The notes beneath the pieces were generated by a model. It was not told where the DNA came from, ran no database searches, and was given only the letters and a program-made list of their open reading frames with translations. From an uncultured Lachnospiraceae bacterium (GTDB lineage: Bacteria > Bacillota > Clostridia > Lachnospirales > Lachnospiraceae): a stretch of DNA of 61,080 nt. A program made the position numbers and the translations under genes. Within the stretch, counting starts at the first letter, position 1. Each line of letters opens with the position of its first letter. Below, one piece after another: positions 18,403 to 26,726 of this stretch. The stretch is taken from contig CAKRYY010000016.1 in the NCBI GenBank assembly GCA_934432885.1, positions 1 through 61,080 on the forward strand. The letters run 5' to 3'.

Positions 18403-20295
18403 TTATTTTTTAAAGAATTCTTTCTGCTGCTCAATTTCCTTTGGAATATCATTGCCGGTCTTTTCAATCTTGGCACAGAGCATGTCAAGATGATGAAGCT
18501 TTTGATTCATCCGCAGCCGATAGCGGTCAATCATGTCGTGATAAAGCGGATGCTGTAAAAGCTTATCCCGAACAGCCGAAGGGAAAGGACAATAGGTAAA
18601 CAGGATGTTTCGTGCAATCTTATTCAGACGCGGAGAACCCTGTCCCTCATAGGCAATCCAGCAGATATAATCCCGGACAAACATTTCCTTGATGCTGTTC
18701 TTGCATTTTTGCAGGCTGAGCTTGATTTTTTCCTTTGCATCAGGAGAAAGGTCGTGGTTTTTGCGGTAAAACTGTGCGTAATCCGTATATTCGCTGGTTA
18801 ATGAGCGCTCGGAGATATTGTTCCAGTAAGCGCCCTGAATACGCTTGCACATTTCCCATCTGAATTCACCTGTCATGCGGATAATCAGCTTTGAAATGCT
18901 TTCAAGACTGATTGCGGAAATCATCATTCTGGCGGGAGTGGTGCGCCTCTTGCCTTCAATTTCCTGCCACATCGCGCCTCTGATACCGGCATTTGGCATC
19001 AGAATAACATCTGGCAGCACTTCGATGTCAATGTATTCGCGGACGATGCCAATGGAATCGTCGCTGTAAATCGTTTCACGATAATAGGCTGAAAAATCGG
19101 TCTCCCTTACGAGATTCAGCGCTTTTTGCACCTTCTGTGGCGTTACGATACATTCCGGCAGGGACTTGATAAGGTTGTGCTCAGAGAGTACCGGACAGAA
19201 TGTGGAAATTCTGCCGAAGGTCATTTTATTGACTAGTGGAAATACATTTTCCAGCTCGAACTGAACACGTCCCATGTTGGAGCCGAGCAAAGCCTGCTCC
19301 TGCTTGGGAGAAATCTTGCCGGATACGCGCTGCTCACGGAGGAATGCACCGTAATCTAAATCAAATTCATTACGGGAGGGTTCACGATCCCGTTCATAGA
19401 TGGCAGTCAGCCATTCATAGAATGTAAAGATTCCATAGTTCGGTGCGCCCTGATAGACATCTGCGATAGAGAGCAGATAGGTGCTGTTGCCTGCGCCTGC
19501 GAGCGTGGCGTCAACAAAACCAAAATTCAGGAAAAGCTTTACGGCAGGCGGAAGTGCAGATGCCTGCAGGCTGGCTTCAAAAACAGCCGCATAGACTTTA
19601 TAAAAATCTCTGGCAAGCCCGTTTCGGAACGCACGGTCTTCATCCTGTGTGCTGTCCTTATCTGGCATTGCCTTGTAGGTATTGATTTCCTTTGTAAAAC
19701 GCTCGGCAAGATCCTCATCACAGTCGCCGAAGGAAAGAATAACGTCAAGTGCATCGGCAAGCTCAGGTGGAATATCAGATGCCTGAGAGGCAAGAGCGGC
19801 ATCACCGAAGGGTGTATCAGCATCTTCATCTGCAACCGCTACGGCATCATCATCGGGTATTTCGTCCTCTGTATCTGCAGGGGTATCTGCTGTAAGAGCC
19901 TCCACATCCTCCGATTCAGAGAAGGATTCCTCAGAAGCGGGCATATCGGACGCTGCGGCAATCTGTTCACAGTGCTTCATCAAAGACACAGACAGCCGCA
20001 TGCCTGCCGTGAAGAAAAGATGGAGCACATTGGTATTTCCCTGCATCAGCGTAAGCAGAGCTTCTAAGCTGGAAAAGGGATAGGTTACCAGAGAAACATT
20101 GGAAGCTGCGATGCAGGTAAAAGAATGTACACCGCTGCGGATATCAGAAATGCCGATAATATCGCCCTGTGAAAGAAGGAGAGTGCCTCCGGGAAAGGTT
20201 GCCTGAACGCTACCTTCACCGATAACAAAAAGCTCTGTCAACACATCGCCTGCCCGGCAGATAGGCTGTCCCTTCTCTATTTTTGAAATTGCCAT
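18403..20295 (-). CDS. Cyclic-nucleotide-sensor domain protein, unknown output domain
   Basis: A soluble 630-aa protein. Residues 1-115 form a Crp-type beta-roll sensor, but the phosphate-binding cassette is degenerate (GISDIRSG instead of a canonical GE...RxA). No Crp helix-turn-helix follows. Residues about 120-170 are a very acidic, low-complexity linker, and the remaining 450 or so residues form a domain I do not recognise. The longest frame starts at 20322, but AGGAGG just upstream of 20295 fixes the start there. It faces the hypothetical/TetR operon across a shared promoter region. Confidence 0.75.
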   Translation of the reverse strand: MAISKIEKGQPICRAGDVLTELFVIGEGSVQATFPGGTLLLSQGDIIGISDIRSGVHSFTCIAASNVSLVTYPFSSLEALLTLMQGNTNVLHLFFTAGMRLSVSLMKHCEQIAAASDMPASEESFSESEDVEALTADTPADTEDEIPDDDAVAVADEDADTPFGDAALASQASDIPPELADALDVILSFGDCDEDLAERFTKEINTYKAMPDKDSTQDEDRAFRNGLARDFYKVYAAVFEASLQASALPPAVKLFLNFGFVDATLAGAGNSTYLLSIADVYQGAPNYGIFTFYEWLTAIYERDREPSRNEFDLDYGAFLREQRVSGKISPKQEQALLGSNMGRVQFELENVFPLVNKMTFGRISTFCPVLSEHNLIKSLPECIVTPQKVQKALNLVRETDFSAYYRETIYSDDSIGIVREYIDIEVLPDVILMPNAGIRGAMWQEIEGKRRTTPARMMISAISLESISKLIIRMTGEFRWEMCKRIQGAYWNNISERSLTSEYTDYAQFYRKNHDLSPDAKEKIKLSLQKCKNSIKEMFVRDYICWIAYEGQGSPRLNKIARNILFTYCPFPSAVRDKLLQHPLYHDMIDRYRLRMNQKLHHLDMLCAKIEKTGNDIPKEIEQQKEFFKK

Positions 20296-20307
20296 ATCAA
20301 TACCTCC

Positions 20308-20321
20308 TGACACGAATGTCA
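20308..20321. promoter_or_regulatory. Palindromic operator candidate, sensor-gene side
   Basis: TGACACGAATGTCA is a 5+4+5 perfect palindrome located between the -10 and the Shine-Dalgarno sequence of the minus-strand sensor gene. Read on the minus strand its core GACATTCGT is identical to that of the palindrome at 20434-20447. Confidence 0.55.
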
Positions 20322-20354
20322 TATTTTATCATACTGCTTAAAGCAGATAAGAAT

Positions 20355-20383
20355 AGTATAACGGAACTGGTTGAAATTCACAA
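20355..20383 (-). promoter_or_regulatory. Promoter of the sensor-protein gene
   Basis: On the minus strand TTGTGA (20378-20383) and TATACT (20355-20360) are 17 bp apart, about 60 nt upstream of the start codon. Confidence 0.6.
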
Positions 20384-20433
20384 TAAAAACAAATTATTTT
20401 TCCAATATTTTGAAAAAGAAATCGAAAAAAAAT

Positions 20434-20473
20434 CAGACATTCGTCTGTACATAATCTGAAAATATGATAGAAT
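20434..20473 (+). promoter_or_regulatory. Promoter and operator of hypothetical-tetR operon
   Basis: An extended -10, TG-A-TAGAAT (TAGAAT at 20468-20473), has only a weak -35 (CTGTAC, 20445-20450, 17-bp spacing). The palindrome CAGACATTCGTCTG (20434-20447) overlaps that -35. A repressor bound here would block RNA polymerase, which fits autoregulation by the TetR protein encoded second in the operon. Confidence 0.6.
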
Positions 20474-20518
20474 AAAAGACAAGTATGTCATAAATGGAAG
20501 AAAAGGATCGGAGGATTC

Positions 20519-20989
20519 ATGAACAGCGATAAACTAAGCGTGGAAGAAATGGTGGAATATTATAAACCGGATGTAGAGAGCCTGCTGCCGTATCTTACAT
20601 GGCTGGAGGCGCAAAAGGGCAGCCGGCCGGATACGATATATAAGGGAGATGGAATTGAGGAACATTCCATGACGTTTCCGGTATATGACGGCACGCTTCT
20701 GCGGTTTATTAAGACTGCGCAGGACAGCAGCCTGATAAATCGTAATTATACTTACACGTATTCCAGAAACAGAATCCGCACAACGCAGGATGAACTGCGT
20801 TTTATTCAGAATGCTACGATTAAAGAGATGGGGGATCTGTGGGGGATTCTTTCCAGATATGTATTAAAAGGGATGACAAAAGCCGCGCTTTGGTCGGAGG
20901 GCGTAAAAAACGGTGTATTTCTGGCATTGCTTCTCAAAATGGAGGAGATTTTACAGTTTTGGGACAAGCAGAAAAAGGATACTCTTTGA
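20519..20989 (+). CDS. Hypothetical cytosolic protein
   Basis: A 156-aa protein I do not recognise. It has no signal peptide or transmembrane segment and looks mainly helical at both ends, with a Tyr/Thr/Arg-rich middle (TYTYSRNRIRTTQDE) that suggests beta strands and basic surface. The start is well supported by GGAGG 7 nt before the ATG. It is followed after 23 nt by tetR and probably shares its mRNA, so it may be part of the same response. Confidence 0.7.
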   Translation: MNSDKLSVEEMVEYYKPDVESLLPYLTWLEAQKGSRPDTIYKGDGIEEHSMTFPVYDGTLLRFIKTAQDSSLINRNYTYTYSRNRIRTTQDELRFIQNATIKEMGDLWGILSRYVLKGMTKAALWSEGVKNGVFLALLLKMEEILQFWDKQKKDTL

Positions 20990-21012
20990 GGAAGGGATAG
21001 GGAGTTACAGGA

Positions 21013-21597
21013 ATGGGAGAAAAGTCAAACCAGAAAAGGCAGTTGATTTTGGAAACTGCAAAAAAGGTATTTATGGAGAAGGGCTATAAGGATGTGACGA
21101 TGAAGGACATCGTGGATGCCTGCGGAATCAGCAGAGGCGGTCTGTATCTGTATTTTGACAATACAAGAGATATATTTCTTGAGGTTTTGCAGATGGAAAG
21201 TCAGGAAGCGGACGATTTATTTTCCGGCAGGCTTCAGGAGAATGCGTCGGCGTCGGACATTCTTGCGTTGCTTTTGAAGGAGCAGAAAAAAGAACTGCTG
21301 CGGAAAAAGAACAGTCTGACAATCGCGGTCTATGAATTTTTCTTCCAGAATAAGATTGCCAAAAAAGAAAATATGCTGCGTATCCGCTTTGAAAGCGGTG
21401 TTGCAGTAATAGAAAAGCTGATTGAGGATGGCGTTGCAGAGGGAGAATTTTATTGTGAGGACCCAAGAGGCTGTGCGCGCAATATCATGTATGTGCTGGA
21501 GGGTCTTAAGGCTGCTGCAAGCACCATTGGAATTACAGAAAAAACAGTGGATGATGAACTGTTATATATCATGCAGGGACTTGTAATAGAAGAATAA
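21013..21597 (+). CDS. TetR-family transcriptional regulator
   Basis: A 194-aa regulator with an N-terminal TetR DNA-binding domain (about residues 8-54; helix-turn-helix around DACGISRGGLYLYF) and a C-terminal helical ligand-binding domain of unknown specificity. It lies second in the operon begun at 20519, and its stop is only 19 nt before the chosen purL start. The two ACATTCGT-core palindromes in the upstream divergent promoter region are natural candidates for its binding sites. Confidence 0.9.
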   Translation: MGEKSNQKRQLILETAKKVFMEKGYKDVTMKDIVDACGISRGGLYLYFDNTRDIFLEVLQMESQEADDLFSGRLQENASASDILALLLKEQKKELLRKKNSLTIAVYEFFFQNKIAKKENMLRIRFESGVAVIEKLIEDGVAEGEFYCEDPRGCARNIMYVLEGLKAAASTIGITEKTVDDELLYIMQGLVIEE

Positions 21598-21616
21598 AAT
21601 GGAGGATGATGAATTC

Positions 21617-24600
21617 ATGGAAACTGTGCGACGAATTTATGTGGAGAAGAAAGAGCCTTTTGCCGTGCGGGCAAAGGAACTGCGGGACGAAATCGAGAGC
21701 TATCTCGGGATTGGAACAGTCAGAGGCGTAAGGGTATTTATCCGCTATGATGTGGAGAATATCAGCGACGAGACCTTTGAAGCTGCCTGCAGGACTGTTT
21801 TCTCCGAGCCGCCTGTGGACGTATTGTATGAGGAAAAGCTTCCGGCTGCAGAAACTGCCAGCGTATTCGGGGTAGAATTTCTGCCGGGACAGTTTGACCA
21901 GAGAGCTGATTCTGCGGTTCAGTGTATCCGGTTTTTAAATGAAAAGGAAAATCCGATTGTGCGTACGGCAGTCGTTTATGCGCTGGAGGGAGAGCTTTCA
22001 GCACAGGAGCTTGAGAAAATCAAGGCGTACTGCATTAACCCGGTGGATTCCAGAGAAACGGATATGGTAAAACCAAAAACACTGGAGACCATTTATGAGG
22101 AACCGGAGGATATTCAGATATTTGACGGCTTCTGCAATATGAATGGCACGACGCTGCGTGAGCTTTATGATTCACTGGGGCTTGCGATGACCTTTGCCGA
22201 TTTCTTACATATCCAGACCTATTATAATAAAGAAGAGCACAGAGACCCTACAATGACAGAAATCCGGGTACTTGATACCTACTGGTCTGATCATTGCAGA
22301 CATACTACATTTTCTACAGAATTAAAAAATATTACTTTTGAAGACGGCTATTACCGTTCTCCGATTGAGACGACCTATCAGTCATATCTGGATACACGGG
22401 AAGAGATTCTAAAAGGAAAGAAGGATAAATTCGTCTGCCTGATGGATTTGGCGCTGATGGCGATGAAAAAACTGAAAAAAGACGGAAAGCTGCAGGATAT
22501 GGAGGAATCGGATGAGATTAACGCCTGCTCGATTGTCGTTCCGGTAGAAATTGACGGCGTAACCCAGGAGTGGCTGGTCAGCTTTAAAAATGAGACGCAC
22601 AACCATCCGACGGAAATCGAACCGTTCGGCGGCGCGGCGACCTGTCTTGGCGGCGCGATAAGAGACCCGCTTTCGGGACGCTCCTACGTTTATCAGGCAA
22701 TGCGCGTTACCGGCGCTGCTGATCCGACCGTCCCGGTGGAAAAGACCTTAAAGGGAAAGCTGCCGCAGAAGAAGCTTGTAAGAGGCGCGGCAAGCGGATA
22801 TTCCTCTTATGGCAACCAGATTGGTCTTGCAACCGGCTATGTAAAGGAGATTTATCATCCGGATTATGTAGCTAAAAGAATGGAGATTGGTGCAGTTATG
22901 GGCGCTTCTCCAAGAAAAAATGTTATTCGTGAAAATTCTGATCCCGGAGATATTATTATTCTGCTTGGCGGCAGGACAGGAAGGGATGGCTGCGGCGGAG
23001 CGACCGGCTCCTCAAAGGTTCATACGGAAAGCTCCATTGAGACCTGCGGCGCAGAGGTACAAAAGGGTAATGCGCCGACGGAACGTAAGATTCAGAGACT
23101 GTTCCGCAGAGAAGAAGTAAGCAGACTGATTAAAAAATGCAATGACTTTGGCGCGGGCGGCGTTTCTGTTGCAATCGGTGAACTGGCGGATGGTCTTAGG
23201 ATTGACCTTGATAAGGTACCGAAAAAATACGCAGGTCTGGACGGCACGGAGCTTGCAATTTCCGAATCTCAGGAGAGAATGGCAGTTGTAGTTGACCAAA
23301 AGGACAAGGAGAGCTTCCTTGCTTATGCAGCGGAAGAAAATCTGGAGGCGGTTGCAGTTGCTGTCGTTACCAGGGAAAAGCGTCTGGTGCTTTCCTGGAG
23401 AGGAAAAGAGATTGTAAATCTTTCAAGAGCCTTCCTCGATACCAATGGTGCGCATCAGGAGACCAATGTTGTTGTAGAGCTTCCGGATGAGAATAAAAAT
23501 TATCTGAAGCAGCTTGCAATTCCGGCGGTTGCGGATGCACTGCAGGCAGGCGATGTAAAGGGTGCGTTTTTGACGACGCTGTCCGATTTGAATGTATGCT
23601 CACAAAAAGGACTGGTGGAAATGTTCGATTCTTCCATCGGTGCAGGAAGTGTGCTTATGCCCTATGGCGGCAAATATCAGCTGACGGAAACACAGGTTAT
23701 GGCGGCGAAGCTTCCAGTTTTGCGTGGCAAGACAGATACCATCACTATGATGAGCTATGGCTTTGACCCGTATCTTTCTTCCTGGAGCCCGTATCATGGC
23801 GCCGTTTATGCGGTTACACAGTCAATGGCGAAAATCGTTGCAGCAGGCGGCGATTATCATAAGATTCGTTTTACCTTCCAGGAATATTTCCGCAGGATGA
23901 CACAGGAGCCGCATCGCTGGAGCCAGCCGTTTTCCGCATTGCTTGGTGCATTTGATGCCCAGATGGGCTTCGAGCTGCCATCAATTGGCGGAAAGGACAG
24001 TATGTCCGGTACCTTCAATGAGATTGATGTACCGCCTACGCTGGTATCCTTTGCAGTGGATGTGGCAAAACAGCAGGAGACTGTTACACCGCAGTTAAAG
24101 CAGGCTGGAAACAGACTGATTGCCTTCCCGATTCCAAAGGATGAATATGACCTGCCAGTTTATGAAGGGGTAATGGAGCTTTATGACGAGATTACAGCTT
24201 TAATCCGGTCTGGAAAGATTGTTTCCGCTTATGCGCTGGATTCCTATGGCATTTTTGCAGCGGCTTCCAAGATGGCGTTTGGAAATAAGCTTGGCGTAGC
24301 CTATGACAGTGAGCTGGATGCAGAGGACTTATTTGCAAATGAGCTGGGCGGAATTCTTGCGGAGGCAACAGAAGACCTTACGGAAGAGCTGGAAGAAAAG
24401 GATATTGATTTTATTACAGTTGGAAAAGTGACACAGGAAGCGGAGTTTACCTATCAGGGAACCAAACTTCCTGTGGAAGAGGCTCTGCAGGCATGGAAGG
24501 GAACTCTGGAAAAGGTATTCCCAACCAAAGCGCAGAAGGAGAGCAAAAAGATAGAAAGCGGCTGCTATCAGGCAAAACAGATTTATGTCTGCAAAAACAA

Positions 24601-25405
24601 GGTGGCAAAGCCTACCGTATTTATTCCGGTATTCCCCGGAACAAATTGTGAATATGACAGTGCAAAGGCATTTGAACGGGCGGGCGCAAATGTTATTACA
24701 AAGGTATTCCGTAATCTCTCGGCAGAGGATATAAGGGATTCTGTGGATACGTTTGAAAAAGCGATTGGACAGTCACAGATTATTATGTTCCCGGGCGGCT
24801 TTTCCGCAGGTGATGAGCCGGATGGCAGCGCGAAATTCTTTGCAACAGCATTCCGCAATGAAAAATTGAAGGAGACGGTTACAAGGCTGCTGAACGAGAG
24901 AGACGGTCTTGCACTCGGAATCTGTAACGGATTTCAGGCAATGATTAAGCTCGGACTGGTTCCTTATGGGGAAATCAGTGGTCAGAAGGAGGATTCTCCG
25001 ACGCTGACATTCAATACCATCGGCCGTCATATTTCTAAAATGGTATATACCAAGGTGGTTTCCAATAAGTCGCCATGGCTTATGGGAGCAGAGCTTGGAA
25101 AGACGTATGTAAATCCGGCATCACACGGAGAAGGAAGATTTGTAGCACCGAAGGAATGGATTGACAGACTGTTTGAAAACGGTCAGGTAGCAACACAATA
25201 TGCGGATACAGAAGGAAATATTTCCACGGATGAAGAGTGGAATGTAAACGGCTCTTACTGTGCGATTGAAGGAATTACCTCTCCTGATGGCAGGTGCCTT
25301 GGCAAAATGGCACATTCTGAAAGAAGGGGAAGTGCAGTGGCAGTTAATATTTACGGCGAACAGGATATGCGTATCTTTGAATCCGGCGTAAAATATTTCG
25401 AATAG
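21617..25405 (+). CDS. purL: Phosphoribosylformylglycinamidine synthase, single chain
   Basis: Catalyses the fourth step of purine synthesis (FGAR + glutamine + ATP to FGAM). This is the long, single-chain form (1262 aa): an N-terminal PurS-like region, two AIRS-like halves (LDTYWSDHCRHT segment near residue 222), and a C-terminal class I glutaminase with nucleophile Cys near 1102 (GICNGFQ) and a HGEGRF segment. An in-frame ATG at 21599 exists, but GGAGG at 21601-21605 lies inside that extension and serves the ATG at 21617. No purine riboswitch is seen; it directly follows tetR. Confidence 0.95.
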   Translation: METVRRIYVEKKEPFAVRAKELRDEIESYLGIGTVRGVRVFIRYDVENISDETFEAACRTVFSEPPVDVLYEEKLPAAETASVFGVEFLPGQFDQRADSAVQCIRFLNEKENPIVRTAVVYALEGELSAQELEKIKAYCINPVDSRETDMVKPKTLETIYEEPEDIQIFDGFCNMNGTTLRELYDSLGLAMTFADFLHIQTYYNKEEHRDPTMTEIRVLDTYWSDHCRHTTFSTELKNITFEDGYYRSPIETTYQSYLDTREEILKGKKDKFVCLMDLALMAMKKLKKDGKLQDMEESDEINACSIVVPVEIDGVTQEWLVSFKNETHNHPTEIEPFGGAATCLGGAIRDPLSGRSYVYQAMRVTGAADPTVPVEKTLKGKLPQKKLVRGAASGYSSYGNQIGLATGYVKEIYHPDYVAKRMEIGAVMGASPRKNVIRENSDPGDIIILLGGRTGRDGCGGATGSSKVHTESSIETCGAEVQKGNAPTERKIQRLFRREEVSRLIKKCNDFGAGGVSVAIGELADGLRIDLDKVPKKYAGLDGTELAISESQERMAVVVDQKDKESFLAYAAEENLEAVAVAVVTREKRLVLSWRGKEIVNLSRAFLDTNGAHQETNVVVELPDENKNYLKQLAIPAVADALQAGDVKGAFLTTLSDLNVCSQKGLVEMFDSSIGAGSVLMPYGGKYQLTETQVMAAKLPVLRGKTDTITMMSYGFDPYLSSWSPYHGAVYAVTQSMAKIVAAGGDYHKIRFTFQEYFRRMTQEPHRWSQPFSALLGAFDAQMGFELPSIGGKDSMSGTFNEIDVPPTLVSFAVDVAKQQETVTPQLKQAGNRLIAFPIPKDEYDLPVYEGVMELYDEITALIRSGKIVSAYALDSYGIFAAASKMAFGNKLGVAYDSELDAEDLFANELGGILAEATEDLTEELEEKDIDFITVGKVTQEAEFTYQGTKLPVEEALQAWKGTLEKVFPTKAQKESKKIESGCYQAKQIYVCKNKVAKPTVFIPVFPGTNCEYDSAKAFERAGANVITKVFRNLSAEDIRDSVDTFEKAIGQSQIIMFPGGFSAGDEPDGSAKFFATAFRNEKLKETVTRLLNERDGLALGICNGFQAMIKLGLVPYGEISGQKEDSPTLTFNTIGRHISKMVYTKVVSNKSPWLMGAELGKTYVNPASHGEGRFVAPKEWIDRLFENGQVATQYADTEGNISTDEEWNVNGSYCAIEGITSPDGRCLGKMAHSERRGSAVAVNIYGEQDMRIFESGVKYFE

Positions 25406-25436
25406 TCTGCCCGCAGGAAACGTACAAGACGAACTG

Positions 25437-25469
25437 ACAGGGTATCATTCAAAAAGAGTGATACCCTGT
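25437..25469 (+). terminator. Strong hairpin between purL and carA
   Basis: A 14-bp stem (25437-25450 with 25456-25469, one G-T pair) closes a five-A loop. Only two T follow, so it may stabilise the purL 3' end or act as a weak terminator. Confidence 0.6.
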
Positions 25470-25486
25470 TGTGCGGTGAATGTGGC

Positions 25487-25515
25487 TTGAATCAGAAAAG
25501 TCTCTGTGATATAAT
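25487..25515 (+). promoter_or_regulatory. Promoter of carAB-queH-argS
   Basis: TTGAAT (25487-25492), a 17-bp spacer and a perfect TATAAT (25510-25515) with a TG upstream. The leader is only about 30 nt, leaving no room for a PyrR-type attenuator. Confidence 0.75.
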
Positions 25516-25550
25516 AAAACGATTATGCGAAAGGTGCAGGTGAAAAATAT

Positions 25551-26726
25551 ATGAAAGCGTTTTTGATTTTGGAAGACGGTACTGTATTTACGGGAACCCA
25601 TATCGGAGCGGATAAGGAAATCATCAGCGAGATTGTTTTCAATACTTCGATGGCAGGGTATCTTGAGGTGCTGACAGATCCATCTTATGCGGGACAGGCT
25701 GTCTGCATGACGTATCCCTTGATTGGCAATTATGGAGTCTGCAAAGAAGATATGGAATCCAGATGTCCATGGCCGGATGGCTTTATTGTCAGGGAACTGT
25801 CAAGAATACCGAGCAATTTCAGATGTGATATGACGATTCAGCAGTTCCTTGAGGAAAATGGAGTACCGGGCATTGCAGGGATTGACACCCGTTCCCTTAC
25901 AAAGATTCTTCGTGAAAAGGGGACGATGAATGGAATGATTACAACAAATGAGCAGTATGACCTTGAAGAGATTCTTCCAAAATTAAAAGCCTATACGACC
26001 GGCAAGGTAGTAGAAAAGGTAACCTGCACGGAAAAATATGAGGTCAAAGGTTCCAAAACGCTTTCCGAAAACGGCCCCATCTCCGGCAGTGCTGTATATA
26101 CAGGCGAAAAGGAGAAAAAGCCTACCCTTGTAAGAAAATTGAACGGACTTGGCAAGCGGGTAGCCCTGCTTGACCTTGGGACAAAATATAATATTGCGGA
26201 TTCTCTGGCAAAGAGAGGCATTGATGTGACTGTTTATCCGGCAGGAACGAGTGCGCAGGAAATTCTTGCGGATGCGCCGGATGGCATCATGCTCTCTAAC
26301 GGACCGGGCGACCCGAAGGAATGTACGGAAATTATTAAGGAAATCAAAAAGCTCTATGACAGCGATGTTCCGATTTTTGCAATCTGTCTCGGACATCAGC
26401 TTATGGCGCTGGCGACAGGAGCAGATACCTATAAGATGAAATATGGACACAGAGGCGGCAATCATCCGGTTAAGGATTTGAAGACCGGAAGGGTTTATAT
26501 CTCGTCTCAGAACCATGGCTATGTGGTAGATATGGAAAAGCTTGACCCTGAAATTGCAGTTCCTGCCTTTGTAAATGTTAACGATGGCACCTGCGAGGGG
26601 CTTTCTTATACCGGGAAAAATATTTTTACGGTACAGTATCACCCGGAAGCATGTCCGGGACCGCAGGATTCAGGATATTTGTTTGACAGGTTTATTGAGA
26701 TGATGGAGGTGGGAAAGAATGCCTAA
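25551..26726 (+). CDS. carA: Carbamoyl-phosphate synthase small subunit
   Basis: Glutaminase subunit that supplies ammonia to CarB for carbamoyl phosphate, the precursor of pyrimidines and arginine. The N-terminal CPSase domain spans about 1-150. The class I glutamine amidotransferase domain follows, with nucleophile Cys near residue 278 (CLGHQ) and the His-Pro-Glu catalytic triplet (YHPEACPGP) near 365. Length 391 aa is slightly long but normal for clostridia. It overlaps carB by 8 nt. Confidence 0.96.
   Translation: MKAFLILEDGTVFTGTHIGADKEIISEIVFNTSMAGYLEVLTDPSYAGQAVCMTYPLIGNYGVCKEDMESRCPWPDGFIVRELSRIPSNFRCDMTIQQFLEENGVPGIAGIDTRSLTKILREKGTMNGMITTNEQYDLEEILPKLKAYTTGKVVEKVTCTEKYEVKGSKTLSENGPISGSAVYTGEKEKKPTLVRKLNGLGKRVALLDLGTKYNIADSLAKRGIDVTVYPAGTSAQEILADAPDGIMLSNGPGDPKECTEIIKEIKKLYDSDVPIFAICLGHQLMALATGADTYKMKYGHRGGNHPVKDLKTGRVYISSQNHGYVVDMEKLDPEIAVPAFVNVNDGTCEGLSYTGKNIFTVQYHPEACPGPQDSGYLFDRFIEMMEVGKNA

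Noticed and set aside
21598..21616. Purine riboswitch or PurR box before purL
   Set aside because: Only 19 nt separate tetR and purL, too short for an aptamer; no PurBox pair was seen.
25983..26642. A 219-codon minus-strand frame antisense to carA
   Set aside because: Composition of an antisense shadow; carA carries all its catalytic residues.
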